Source: Actinocatenispora sera (lineage in GTDB: Bacteria; Actinomycetota; Actinomycetes; Mycobacteriales; Micromonosporaceae). From it: 64,000 nucleotides of DNA. Below are positions 29,524 to 38,307 of the stretch, one piece after another; position 1 is the stretch's first letter, and every line of letters begins with the position of its first letter. The stretch is from NCBI RefSeq assembly GCF_018324685.1, contig NZ_AP023354.1, forward strand, positions 682,001 to 746,000, given 5' to 3'. Both the position numbers and the translations under genes were made by a program. The notes beneath the pieces are model-generated. The model made no database searches and was not told the origin of the DNA. It saw only the letters and a list, made by a program, of their open reading frames with translations.

Positions 29524-30913
29524 ACGGATGCGTCATGGAGAGGACGTCGAGGATCTCGTCGAGCTGCGACTCGGTGAGTTTGCCCGAGGAGACGTGACCC
29601 CGCTCGATGACGACCTCGCGGATCGTCTTGCGCTCCTTCAGCGCCTGCTTGGCGATGGCCGCGCCCTCCTCGTACCCGAGGTACCGGTTGAGCGGCGTCA
29701 CGATCGACGGGGAGGACTCGGCGAACTCGGTGCAGCGTTCCACGTTCGCGGTGATGCCGGCGACGCAGCGGTCGGCGAGCAGCCGGGACACGTTCGCGAT
29801 CAGCCGGACGGACTCCAGCACGTTGACCGCGATGACCGGCAGCATCACGTTGAGCTCGAAGTCGCCGAGGGTGCCGCCGAACGCGACGGTCGCGTCGTTG
29901 CCGATGACCTGCGCGACGACCTGGCGTACCGCCTCGGGCAGCACCGGGTTCACCTTGCCCGGCATGATCGACGAGCCGGGCTGCAGGTCGGGCAGCGCGA
30001 TCTCGCCCAAGCCGGTACGCGGACCGGAGCCCATCCACCGCAGGTCGTTGACGATCTTGTACAGCCCGGCTGCGATGGTGCGCAGCTGGCCGGACGTCTC
30101 GACCAGCCCGTCCCGCGCGCCCTGCGCCTCGAAGTGGTCCCGCGCCTCGGTGAGCGGCAGGTTGGTCGCCGCGGCGACCTCCTCGATCACCTTCGCGGAG
30201 AAGCCGGCCGGCGTGTTGATCCCGGTACCCACGGCGGTACCGCCGAGGGGCAGTTCGGCCAGCCGCGGCAGCGAGGCCTGCAGCCGCTCCACCCCGTACC
30301 GGACCTGCGCCGCGTACCCGGCGAACTCCTGGCCGAGGGTGACCGGGGTGGCGTCCATCAGGTGGGTACGGCCGGACTTGACCACGGTGGCGAACTCGGC
30401 GGACTTCGCCGACAGCGCGTCGGCCAGGTGGGTCAGCGCCGGTACCAGGTCGTTGATGACCGCGGCGGTGGCGGCGACGTGGATGGAGGACGGGAACACG
30501 TCGTTGGACGACTGCGACGCGTTGACGTGGTCGTTCGGGTGGACCGGCTTGCCGAGGCGCTCGGTGGCGAGGGTGGCGAGCACCTCGTTGGTGTTCATGT
30601 TCGAGGAGGTACCGGAGCCGGTCTGGAACACGTCGATCGGGAACTGGTCGTCCCAGGCACCGTCGATGACCTCGACGGCGGCGGACCGGATCGCCTCGGC
30701 GACGTCCGTGTCGATCACGCCCAGCTCGGCGTTGACCTTGGCGGCCGCCGCCTTGATCTGGGCCAGCGCGGCGATGTGCGCGTGCTCCAGGGTGCGGCCG
30801 GAGATCGGGAAGTTCTCCACCGCGCGCTGGGTCTGCGCCCGCCACTTGGCCTTGGCCGGTACCCGGACCTCGCCCATCGTGTCGTGCTCGATCCGGAACT
30901 CTTCCTCGCTCAT
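29522..30913 (-). CDS. fumC: Class II fumarate hydratase
   Basis: Interconverts fumarate and malate in the TCA cycle; cytoplasmic homotetramer, 463 residues. The superfamily signature [11 protein letters not shown] is present, with [14 protein letters not shown] and [16 protein letters not shown] forming the active site. ATG 30913 is preferred over GTG 30919 because GGAG lies five bases upstream. Its TGA coincides with the right end of repeat element A. A GAGCGAAGCGAGCG tract lies just before the start. Confidence 0.96.
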   Translation of the reverse strand: MSEEEFRIEHDTMGEVRVPAKAKWRAQTQRAVENFPISGRTLEHAHIAALAQIKAAAAKVNAELGVIDTDVAEAIRSAAVEVIDGAWDDQFPIDVFQTGSGTSSNMNTNEVLATLATERLGKPVHPNDHVNASQSSNDVFPSSIHVAATAAVINDLVPALTHLADALSAKSAEFATVVKSGRTHLMDATPVTLGQEFAGYAAQVRYGVERLQASLPRLAELPLGGTAVGTGINTPAGFSAKVIEEVAAATNLPLTEARDHFEAQGARDGLVETSGQLRTIAAGLYKIVNDLRWMGSGPRTGLGEIALPDLQPGSSIMPGKVNPVLPEAVRQVVAQVIGNDATVAFGGTLGDFELNVMLPVIAVNVLESVRLIANVSRLLADRCVAGITANVERCTEFAESSPSIVTPLNRYLGYEEGAAIAKQALKERKTIREVVIERGHVSSGKLTESQLDEILDVLSMTHP

Positions 30914-30977
30914 CGCCACTCCGCTCGCTTCGCTCGCCGTGCTGTTCGGCTCGGTTACTGGTGTCGTCGCCCGACGC

Positions 30978-31439
30978 TCACTGCTCGTCCGGGTCGGTCA
31001 GGGGCTGGGGCCGGTTCTCCCACTTGGTGGACAGCGCGATCGTCGAGTGGGTACGGGCCACCCCGGGCACCCGGTTGAGCCGGCCGATCAGCGTCTCGAG
31101 CTGCCCGATCGTGCCGACCCGCACCTTGCACAGGAACGATTCCTGGCCGGCCAGGTAGTAGCAGGACTCCACCTCGGGCAGCTTGGCCAGCTCGGCGGCG
31201 ATGTCGTCCGCCTCGCTGCTGTCGGTCTGCACGATGCCGACGAGCGCGGTGACGCCGAGGCCGATGGTCTCCGGTTCGACGAGGGTGCGGTAGCCGAGGA
31301 TCACCCCGGTGGCCTCCAGCTTGGACACCCGGTCGTGCACCGCGGGTGGCGAGAGGCCTATCTGTCGACCGAGTTCCGCATACGACAGGCGGGCGTTGGT
31401 GCGCAGCAGGTCGAGGATCTGCCGGTCGGTCGAGTCCAC
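30978..31439 (-). CDS. Lrp/AsnC-family transcriptional regulator
   Basis: A 153-residue regulator: helix-turn-helix ([39 protein letters not shown]) followed by the RAM ligand domain ([20 protein letters not shown]). GTG 31439 stands six bases after TAAACT (31446-31451 on the complement), a leaderless start. It lies 65 bases upstream of fumC on the same strand and could be cotranscribed with it. Effector unknown, probably an amino acid. Confidence 0.93.
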   Translation of the reverse strand: MDSTDRQILDLLRTNARLSYAELGRQIGLSPPAVHDRVSKLEATGVILGYRTLVEPETIGLGVTALVGIVQTDSSEADDIAAELAKLPEVESCYYLAGQESFLCKVRVGTIGQLETLIGRLNRVPGVARTHSTIALSTKWENRPQPLTDPDEQ

Positions 31440-31785
31440 CGCGACAGTTTAGGTCGGCGTCCTGGTCCGTTCTGTCGGGGCCGGGAGAGGCGGAACTTGC
31501 CGGGAAAGGGGTCGGCACTCGCCGCCGGTGACTGCGCTCAGTACACGCGAGCGGGCTCGATCGGCAGCGTTCGGCGGATCGGTGCGGTAACCCGATAGCG
31601 GATACCGACTGTTAAAAATCCCAACATCCGCCCTTGTGCACAGCTCCGAGTGACAATATTCCTACAGGCGGTTGAAGAAGTGTGCGTCGCCACAACACCC
31701 CATCGGGTGGCGTTCCGACCATTTCCGGGACGGCGGGGGACGTCGATGCTGTAATGGATTCAGGGAGTATGTACAAAGGGGGGTC
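31440..31785. other. Intergenic region upstream of bldC
   Basis: No gene is supported. The stretch is locally AT-richer (around 31600-31690, with TTAAAAATC and ACAATATTCC) and ends in AAAGGGGGG before the bldC GTG. It probably holds a long bldC 5' leader and promoter; none can be assigned exactly. Confidence 0.45.
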
Positions 31786-31998
31786 GTGGAGAGTTCCGAT
31801 CGGCTGCTCACACCGGGTGAGGTGGCCTCGTTGTTCCGAGTAGACCCGAAGACAGTGACCCGTTGGGCCGCAGCCGGGCGGATCGGCAGCATCCGTACGC
31901 CGGGCGGGCACCGCAGGTTCCGGGAGTCGGAGGTTCGCGCGCTGCTCAGCGGCGACGAAGCAGGGTTCGCAGAGGAGAGTCAGGCAACGTCGCACTGA
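31786..31998 (+). CDS. bldC: BldC-type developmental regulator
   Basis: A 70-residue MerR-like winged helix without an effector domain. The core LLTPGEVASLFRVDPKTVTR and GSIRTPGGHRRFRESEVRAL is nearly that of Streptomyces BldC, which controls the onset of development by cooperative binding to direct repeats. GTG 31786 follows AAAGGGGGG, and 70 residues matches the family size. Its presence supports a filamentous, differentiating actinomycete. Confidence 0.95.
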   Translation: MESSDRLLTPGEVASLFRVDPKTVTRWAAAGRIGSIRTPGGHRRFRESEVRALLSGDEAGFAEESQATSH

Positions 31999-32057
31999 CG
32001 CGGCCAAACCACAGAGACAGCGGTCCGGCGGCGCCGGCCAGACGCGGCACCGGGGTT

Positions 32058-32735
32058 CTACTCCGGGTCTGGCCGACTCGCCGGATCGTTGGTGTCCGCG
32101 GCCAGCCGGGCCTCGCCCAGCCGGCCGGACCAGCGCAGGTAGAGCGTGTGCGGGACGGCCAGCGCGTCCAGCACCCGGCCGGCCACGAAGTCGACCAGCT
32201 GCTGCACGTCGCGCGCGCCCGCGTAGAACGCCGGGCTCGCCGGCAGCACGGTCGCGCCCGCGTCGTGCAGCGCCAGCAGCTGTACCAGGTGGCTGCGTGG
32301 CACCGGCGTCTCCCGCGGTACCACGACCACCGGCCGATGTTCCTTCAGGTTGACGTCCGCCGCCCGCTGCAACAGGTCCTTCGACAGTCCGAGCGCGATG
32401 CCGGCGCAGGCGGCCGTGCTCGCCGGCACCACCACCATGCCACGGGCCGGGTACGAACCGGAGCTGGGTCCGGCGGCCAGGTCACCGGCCGGCCAGTACC
32501 GCAGGTCGGCACCGGCAGCAAGGTCACGGCCGAGGAAGCCGGCCAGGTCCTCGCGCCAGTGCCCGTCCCGGATCGGCCGGCCGGTCTCGTCCAGCACGGT
32601 CAGCCGGGCCGCCCGCGAGACGATCAGGTCGACCGGCGCCCCGGCGTCGAGCAGCGCGCCGACGACAGCCCGCGCGTACGGGGTGCCGGACGCGCCCGAC
32701 ATCCCGACGATCCACGGTCGACGCTGTTCCGCCAT
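32058..32735 (-). CDS. UbiX-family flavin prenyltransferase
   Basis: A 225-residue enzyme that attaches a dimethylallyl group to FMN to make prenylated FMN, the cofactor of UbiD decarboxylases. The N-terminal MSGASGTPYARAV, SRAARLTVLDE and PASTAACAGIALGLSKDLLQR are family motifs; RPVVVVPRETPV is the phosphate-binding stretch. It supports the UbiD enzyme at 34853 (MqnM/MqnL roles in the futalosine menaquinone pathway). ATG 32735 lies seven bases after CAGAGT (32743-32748 on the complement), so it probably has its own leaderless transcript. Confidence 0.93.
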   Translation of the reverse strand: MAEQRRPWIVGMSGASGTPYARAVVGALLDAGAPVDLIVSRAARLTVLDETGRPIRDGHWREDLAGFLGRDLAAGADLRYWPAGDLAAGPSSGSYPARGMVVVPASTAACAGIALGLSKDLLQRAADVNLKEHRPVVVVPRETPVPRSHLVQLLALHDAGATVLPASPAFYAGARDVQQLVDFVAGRVLDALAVPHTLYLRWSGRLGEARLAADTNDPASRPDPE

Positions 32736-32812
32736 GCACCCCACTCTGCCGCACCACCCGCCACACCGGGCCGGCCGCCCGGGCCGGGTGTGCCCGGCGT
32801 GACCCGCGCGCC

Positions 32813-33277
32813 TCAGCTCAGCGCGACCGGTACCCGGTGGTCGGGCGCACCGTCCTTGGCGAGCATCCAGTACCCGTCGGCGACCGCGCGGTAGAGCACC
32901 AGGCCGGCGGCCTCGCCGACGTCGGCGGTGGTCCAGGCCCGGCCGCCGTGGTCGAGCGAGCGGCGGCTGAACACGGCGAGCGCGTGGGCCAGCTCGGTAG
33001 CGGGCACCCGGGCGGCGGTCGCGGCGAGGTAGACGCCCTGCCCGGTGCCGATCGGCGCGGCCGAGTCGAACACGACCCCGCCGACGTCCGGCCTTGTCTC
33101 GATGTTGCGGGAGTGCGCCGCGGCCGGCGACGACACCCAGTAGAACGTGCGGTACCGGTCGTGCGCGAAATACACCGGGGTACTCCACGGCCGGCCGGTG
33201 CGGTCCGCGGTCGCGAGCACCAGGTAGCGCTGCGCGTCCACGATGTGCCGCGCCGTCCGAACCGGATCGTCACCCAT
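32813..33277 (-). CDS. Pyridoxamine 5'-phosphate oxidase-family protein
   Basis: A 154-residue split-barrel flavin/F420-type protein (YLVLATADRTGRPWSTPVYF, TFYWVSSPAAAHSRNIETRP). The family includes many F420- or FMN-dependent reductases and the substrate is unknown. ATG 33277 is chosen for the preceding AGGTGG and the conserved N-terminus; the frame is open to 33343. It sits between the small gene at 33395 and UbiX, inside a group otherwise devoted to menaquinone. Confidence 0.88.
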   Translation of the reverse strand: MGDDPVRTARHIVDAQRYLVLATADRTGRPWSTPVYFAHDRYRTFYWVSSPAAAHSRNIETRPDVGGVVFDSAAPIGTGQGVYLAATAARVPATELAHALAVFSRRSLDHGGRAWTTADVGEAAGLVLYRAVADGYWMLAKDGAPDHRVPVALS

Positions 33278-33344
33278 CCCGACCACCTGCCTCCCCACTG
33301 TCGATGATTGTCGGACGGCGAACTCGTCGCGGGGGCCGGACACG

Positions 33345-33381
33345 CCGCGGGCCGGTGCGCGACCTGCGCACCGGCCCGCGG
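33345..33381 (-). terminator. Perfect 16-bp terminator hairpin
   Basis: 33345-33360 pairs exactly with 33366-33381 around GACCT, 14 bases after the stop of the 61-residue gene on the minus strand. Confidence 0.8.
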
Positions 33382-33394
33382 TGGTAGGACCCGA

Positions 33395-33580
33395 TCAGGG
33401 CCCGATGAGGTACTCGTCGGTGTCGGTCCAGCCGTCCACCGGGCCGTCCCCGGTGACGCCGTCGACGACGACCTTGTCACCGGCTGCGTCGACGGTGCGT
33501 TCTTCGGTGTCGGCGCTGGGCCGACGTGGTGCCGGGGGCTTCGTTGCCGCATCCAGCTCTCGCCATTTCGATCTGGTCAC
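33395..33580 (-). CDS. Small hypothetical protein (61 aa)
   Basis: Not recognised. It starts at GTG 33580 with one of the strongest ribosome sites in the window (GGGGGAGGAGG, about seven bases away) and ends just before a perfect terminator, so expression is well supported. The product is hydrophilic: a basic N-terminus (MTRSKWRELDAATKPPAPRR) and an acidic C-terminus (DGWTDTDEYLIGP). No membrane segment or Cys. It lies downstream of the UbiA gene in the same direction. Confidence 0.6.
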   Translation of the reverse strand: MTRSKWRELDAATKPPAPRRPSADTEERTVDAAGDKVVVDGVTGDGPVDGWTDTDEYLIGP

Positions 33581-33848
33581 GCGCTACCTCCTCCCCCATC
33601 GCCGAGCGGCGGGGTCGGTCCGACACTCGGACAGAACCGGGGGCAGACATCCAGGATCGCGGAATGTGAATCTACCGTCCACCCTCCGTACAGTCGCAGC
33701 CGGTTGCCGCGGTTGTCACCTGGACCACATCCACCCTGTTCGATACCCACGACGGCGGGCTCCACTCAAGCCGGTGCCGGAGTCGCGCCGGTTGTCGCGG
33801 GATTTCCGATCGGTACGGATCGCCTGACGTACCGGTTGCGGCGACCGG

Positions 33849-34853
33849 TCAGGCGCCCAGGCCCTGCAGGAACACCAGGTCGGCGAGGGCGAAGGCGAAC
33901 AGCACGATGCTGACCACACCGTTCGCGGTGAAGAACGCCCGGGTCATCCGGGACAGGTCGGACGGCCGCACGATGGCGTGCTCGTACACCAGGATCAGGG
34001 CCGTGATGCCGAGCCCGACCCACCAGATCGGGCCGTATCCGGCAGCCAGGGCGAAGGCTACGAACAGCCCGAGGGTGACCACGTGCACCACCGCGGAGGC
34101 GCGCAACGCGTTCGCGACACCGAACCGGACCGGCACGCTGCGGACACCGATCCTGGCGTCCACGTCGACGTCCTGGCAGGCGTACATGCAGTCGAAGCCG
34201 CCGATCCAGGCGCCCACCGCGAGGCCGAGCAGCAGCGCGGTCCAGGACCAGTGGCCGGTGACACCCAGCCAGGCGCCGATCGGGCCGATCGCCTGCGCGA
34301 GGCCCAGGAACACCTGCGGGAAGTCGGTGAACCGCTTCGCGTACGAGTAGATGATCAGGAAGAACAGCGCGATCGGCGACAGCGCCAGGCACAGCCAGTT
34401 GAGCAGCCCGGCGCTGACGAAGAACACCAGCAGCGAGATGCCGAGCCCGAGGTACGCCTTGCGCAGCGACAGCGCGCCGGTGACCAGCTCGCGGTGCGCG
34501 GTACGGGGGTTCTGCGCGTCGATGTGCCGGTCGATGATGCGGTTCGCCGCCATCGCGACGGTACGGCCGGCGACCATCGCCACGGTGATCTCGACCAGCG
34601 TGAGCCACTGCACGTGCCCGCCGTGGATGCGCATCGCCGACAGCGCGGCGACGTAGGCGAACGGGAGCGCGAAGATCGAGTGCTCGATCATCACCAGCCG
34701 CAGGAACGCGCGGGCGCCGTGCCCGGGGCGTACCACCGAGTCGCTGACCGCGTCCGCGGTGCCGCTGCCGCCGGCCGTCGGGGTGGGCGAGCCGTCGGTG
34801 GCCGGGGTCGGTGCCCCGCCGGTGGCCGGGGTGGGCGAGCCGTCGGTGGACAT
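33849..34853 (-). CDS. mqnP: UbiA-family prenyltransferase, probable MqnP
   Basis: A membrane prenyltransferase of 334 residues with about eight helices. It probably prenylates 1,4-dihydroxy-6-naphthoate in the futalosine route to menaquinone. The two Asp-rich motifs are NRIIDRHIDAQNPRTA and DCMYACQDVDVD. ATG 34853 overlaps the UbiD stop (TGATG). The first ~30 residues are a tandem Gly-Ser-Pro-Thr repeat (GSPTPATGG/APTPATD) absent from most relatives. UbiD-UbiA-UbiX grouping matches Streptomyces SCO4490-SCO4492. Confidence 0.9.
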   Translation of the reverse strand: MSTDGSPTPATGGAPTPATDGSPTPTAGGSGTADAVSDSVVRPGHGARAFLRLVMIEHSIFALPFAYVAALSAMRIHGGHVQWLTLVEITVAMVAGRTVAMAANRIIDRHIDAQNPRTAHRELVTGALSLRKAYLGLGISLLVFFVSAGLLNWLCLALSPIALFFLIIYSYAKRFTDFPQVFLGLAQAIGPIGAWLGVTGHWSWTALLLGLAVGAWIGGFDCMYACQDVDVDARIGVRSVPVRFGVANALRASAVVHVVTLGLFVAFALAAGYGPIWWVGLGITALILVYEHAIVRPSDLSRMTRAFFTANGVVSIVLFAFALADLVFLQGLGA

Positions 34854-36322
34854 CAGCGGCCCGTCCCCAGGCCGTACTCGGCCCAGCGTTTGTCCACAGT
34901 GGACACGATCTCCGGTGACATGGTCATCATCTCCGGCCACTCGCGGGTGTACCCCTCGGTCGGCAGCTTGCGGGTCGCGTCGACGCCGAGCTTGCCGCCG
35001 AAGAACTGGTGGTACGAGGAGTGGTCGAGATGGTCGACCGGTCCCTCGGAGACCACGATGTCGTGCAGGTAGTCGACGTTGCCGAAGGCACGGAACGACA
35101 CCTCGCGCAGGTCGTGCACGTCGCAGTCGGCGTCCACCACGATGACCAGTTTGGTCAGCGACAGCAGGTGTGCACCCCAGACCGCGTGCATCACCTTCTG
35201 CGCCTGCTTGGGGAACCGCTTGTCGATCGACACGACCAGGCAGTTGTGGAACACCCCGGGCTCGGGCATGTTCATGTCCACGATGTCCGGGATGAGGATC
35301 TTGATCAGCGGCAGGAAGATCCGCTCGGTCGCCTTGCCCAGGCCGAAGTCCTCCTGCGGCGGCTTCGAGGTCACGATCGACTGGTACACCGGGTTCTTCG
35401 CCGTGGTCATGCACTCGACGTGCAGCACCGGGAACGGCTCGACCGGCGTGTAGAAGCCGGTGTGGTCGCCGAACGGCCCCTCCGGCGCCCGCTCCCCCGG
35501 CTCGATCCAGCCCTCCAGCACCACCTGGGCGTTCGCCGGTACCTGCAGCGGCACGGTCCTGCAGTCGACCATCTCGACGCGCTCGCCGCGCAGGAACCCG
35601 GCGAACAGGTACTCGTCGATCTCGGCCGGCAGCGGCGCCGACGCGGCGTACGACACGGCCGGGTCGCAGCCGAACGCGATCGCCACCGGCAACCGCTGAC
35701 CGAGCCGCTCCGCGACCGCGTGGTGCGCGGTCGAGTCCTTGTGGATCTGCCAGTGCATGCCGAGCGTGTTGCGGGAGTGCTGCTGCAACCGGTACAGGCC
35801 GAGGTTGCGCTTGCCGGTTTCGGGATGCTTGGTGTGGGTCAGTCCGAAGTTGTGGTAGATCCCCCCGTCGCCGGGCCACACCTGCAGGCCGGGCAGCCGG
35901 TCCAGGTCGACCTCGTCGCCGGTGTACACCACCTGCTGACACGGCGCACTCTTCACGTGCTTCGGCGGCACCGACTTCAGCTGGCCGAGCTTGCCCAGCG
36001 CGCCCCAGATGCCGCCGAGCCCGGTCGGCAGCTCCAGCTTGACCAGCTCGGCGATCCGGTCACCGATCTCGTCGACGTCGCGTACCCCCAGCGCCAGCGA
36101 GGTGCGGCGGCGGGTGCCGAACAGGTTCATCAGCACCGGCATGTCGCCCCGGGTCGGCCGCTCGAACAGCAGCGCCGGCCCGCCGGCCCGGACCACCCGC
36201 TGGGTGATCTCGCTGATCTCCAGCGTCGGATCGACCGGTACCGACACCCGCTTCAGCTCGCCGGCCTTCTCCAGCCGGCGCAGGAAATCGGGCAGATCCG
36301 CGTACGGGTAGCCGTGTGCCAT
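34853..36322 (-). CDS. UbiD-family decarboxylase, probable menaquinone biosynthesis MqnL
   Basis: A 489-residue prenylated-FMN-dependent decarboxylase. It begins with YADLPDFLRRLEKAGELKRV, carries the family metal/cofactor region GIYHNFGLTHTKHPETGKRN and the E-R-A-P-E-G-PFGDHTGFY active-site strand, and ends with the usual DKRWAEYGLG. Context with UbiA (overlapping stop/start) and UbiX supports a role in decarboxylating the futalosine-pathway naphthoate. ATG 36322 is fixed by the conserved N-terminus. Confidence 0.93.
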   Translation of the reverse strand: MAHGYPYADLPDFLRRLEKAGELKRVSVPVDPTLEISEITQRVVRAGGPALLFERPTRGDMPVLMNLFGTRRRTSLALGVRDVDEIGDRIAELVKLELPTGLGGIWGALGKLGQLKSVPPKHVKSAPCQQVVYTGDEVDLDRLPGLQVWPGDGGIYHNFGLTHTKHPETGKRNLGLYRLQQHSRNTLGMHWQIHKDSTAHHAVAERLGQRLPVAIAFGCDPAVSYAASAPLPAEIDEYLFAGFLRGERVEMVDCRTVPLQVPANAQVVLEGWIEPGERAPEGPFGDHTGFYTPVEPFPVLHVECMTTAKNPVYQSIVTSKPPQEDFGLGKATERIFLPLIKILIPDIVDMNMPEPGVFHNCLVVSIDKRFPKQAQKVMHAVWGAHLLSLTKLVIVVDADCDVHDLREVSFRAFGNVDYLHDIVVSEGPVDHLDHSSYHQFFGGKLGVDATRKLPTEGYTREWPEMMTMSPEIVSTVDKRWAEYGLGTGR

Positions 36323-36521
36323 GCCGACAGTCTGTCAAGCGCTTCCCGGCGCGCCGCCGCGACCTGACCAGATCGTGACCGCTGCCCCGCGGGCCCGCCC
36401 GTGCGGTACCGCTCGAAGCGTCCGCCCGGTTTTCCCGGTCTGGCACACTCACGACGTCCACAGAGGTCAGGGCCGTGAGGTGCGCCCGGCCGAGCCACCA
36501 CCCCGAGGTACGAGGCCGTTG

Positions 36522-37283
36522 ATGCTCGACGAACCACAGTCCCCTTCCGCGTCGCAGCCGAGCGGCGCCGCCGCACCGGCGGTGGACGCTGCCACCCGGG
36601 CCGAGGCGGAGGAGATCCGGCTGACCCGGGTGGAGGTGGAGTTCGCCGCGGCCGAGCGGCTCACGTTCTTCTCCGACGCGGTGATCGCGATCGCCATCAC
36701 CCTGCTCGCGCTGGAGCTTCCGGTGCCGCAGCGTGGCACCAGCGCCGAGGTGCTGAGCTGGATGTACGACCGCAAGATGGAGTACATCGCGTTCTTCATC
36801 AGCTTCGCGGTGATCGGCGCGCACTGGATGAGCCACCACGCGGTGTTCCGGTGGGTGCGCCAGCTCGGCGGGCGGGTACTGCGGTACAACATGCTCTGGC
36901 TCATGATCACCGTGCTGCTGCCGTACCTGACGAAGCTGCTCACCCAGAGCGAGGACGACGGCGCGTTCCTCGTCCGGTTCGGGCTGTACGCGCTGGCGCA
37001 GGCGGTGTCCGGTCTGCTGTTCGCGCTGATGGTGCGGGACATGTGGAAGTACGGGCTGTTCCGTCCCGGCGTTCCCACGAAGGCGATCGACGGTGCCCAG
37101 ATGCGGTCGCTGATGATGGCCGGGGTGTTCGCGATCTCCATCCCGATCGCGCTGCTCGGCCAGTGGTCGTTCCTGGTCTGGCTCGCGATACCGGTGCCGA
37201 TGCGACTGCTCGGCGACCGGCTGCGGCGCTGGCTCGGGACACACCGGCCGTCGTCACCGACACCGGAGACCACCGTTATGTAG
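36522..37283 (+). CDS. TMEM175-family (DUF1211) potassium-channel-like protein
   Basis: A 253-residue membrane protein with six helices. Helix 1 carries the family signature RLTFFSDAVIAIAITLLALE, the selectivity-filter region of bacterial TMEM175 channels, and HWMSHHAVFRWV follows. Prokaryotic members form tetrameric K+-permeable channels. An acidic ~45-residue cytoplasmic N-terminus precedes it. ATG 36522 is chosen because it precedes the conserved region with GAGG nearby; upstream frame to 36321 lacks a better start. Confidence 0.9.
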   Translation: MLDEPQSPSASQPSGAAAPAVDAATRAEAEEIRLTRVEVEFAAAERLTFFSDAVIAIAITLLALELPVPQRGTSAEVLSWMYDRKMEYIAFFISFAVIGAHWMSHHAVFRWVRQLGGRVLRYNMLWLMITVLLPYLTKLLTQSEDDGAFLVRFGLYALAQAVSGLLFALMVRDMWKYGLFRPGVPTKAIDGAQMRSLMMAGVFAISIPIALLGQWSFLVWLAIPVPMRLLGDRLRRWLGTHRPSSPTPETTVM

Positions 37284-37287
37284 TCAC

Positions 37288-38301
37288 GTGAATCCTCGGC
37301 GTTGCCGGAACGGTACCGGCATCCCCTCGCGCCTACCCGCCCGTTGGTCGGCACTGCTGCTGGTGCTCGGCGTGCCCGCGGTGGCGCCGCTACCGGCGAC
37401 CGCCGGCACCCCCCGGCCGGTCGCGGCCGTCGCCGCGGGCGACGAGCTGCCGGCCTGCCCACCAGGCGGACCCACCGCACCGCGCCGCCCGCCCACCGCA
37501 CCGCCCGGCGCCGGGGCCTGCCGCGCCGCCCCGACCCGCGTCGTCCCCGCCCGGCCGGTACCAGCGACGCGCGTCGCACCGGCCGGCACCGGTCCGTCGG
37601 GCGGGCGACGGGCACCGGCCGGCGGCGCTCCGTCGGGCGGGGGCGTCGGGCTCGCCGCGCGGCCGGGTGAAGATGCCGACGGGTACCGGCACCTCGGCGC
37701 GTACAGCGAGAACGACTACGCCGCCGTCGGCGCCACCCTGCAGGTCCGCGACACCGGGGTACGGCGGCGCAGCAACGACTTCGTCGCCGCCCGGGTGATG
37801 GCGCGCGCCGACGCGGCCGGCCGCACCCGGTGGCTCGAGGCGGGCTGGACCGAGGACGGCTGGCTCGACGACAACGCCCAGCACGTCTACACCTACGACA
37901 GCACCGGCGGCGACTGGGCCTACTACGACCAGTACCCGGTGCACGACGGCGACCGGATCTCGGTCGTCGTCGAGTCCGGGCCCGCCGCGAGCGGCGGCAC
38001 CACCTGGCGCGCCTACCTGTGGTGGGACAACCGCTGGAACCTGCTCGCCGCGCCGACCCTGCCGTTCGGGCCGCGGGCACAACTGGAGCAGTACGTCGAG
38101 GTGTACGTGGATCCGCGACGCGGCGGGCGGTACCCGGTGCCCGCGGTGGCCGTCACCGGCAGCATCGTGGCGGCCGATCCCCGCGGGGACGCCGTACCCT
38201 GGCGCGACCCCGCCATACCGACCGACACGTCCCCCGCCTACTCCGGGTACTGCGTCTCCTGGCGGGAGCGGTACGACTCCTGGGCGGCGGGGACCTGCTG
38301 A
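37288..38301 (+). CDS. Secreted protein of unknown function
   Basis: A 337-residue protein with a signal peptide (basic RRCRNGTGIPSRLPARW, hydrophobic ALLLVLGVPAVAPL, cleavage near ATAG) and a ~90-residue Pro/Ala linker. The C-terminal ~210-residue globular domain is rich in Trp/Tyr (AGWTEDGWLDDNAQHVYTYD, WRAYLWWDNRWNLL). The aromatic content suggests a lectin-like sandwich, but no family is recognised. GTG 37288 follows four bases after the previous stop; TATGTA (37277-37282) may make it leaderless. Repeat element B begins seven bases after its stop. Confidence 0.75.
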   Translation: MNPRRCRNGTGIPSRLPARWSALLLVLGVPAVAPLPATAGTPRPVAAVAAGDELPACPPGGPTAPRRPPTAPPGAGACRAAPTRVVPARPVPATRVAPAGTGPSGGRRAPAGGAPSGGGVGLAARPGEDADGYRHLGAYSENDYAAVGATLQVRDTGVRRRSNDFVAARVMARADAAGRTRWLEAGWTEDGWLDDNAQHVYTYDSTGGDWAYYDQYPVHDGDRISVVVESGPAASGGTTWRAYLWWDNRWNLLAAPTLPFGPRAQLEQYVEVYVDPRRGGRYPVPAVAVTGSIVAADPRGDAVPWRDPAIPTDTSPAYSGYCVSWRERYDSWAAGTC

Positions 38302-38307
38302 GTGGGG

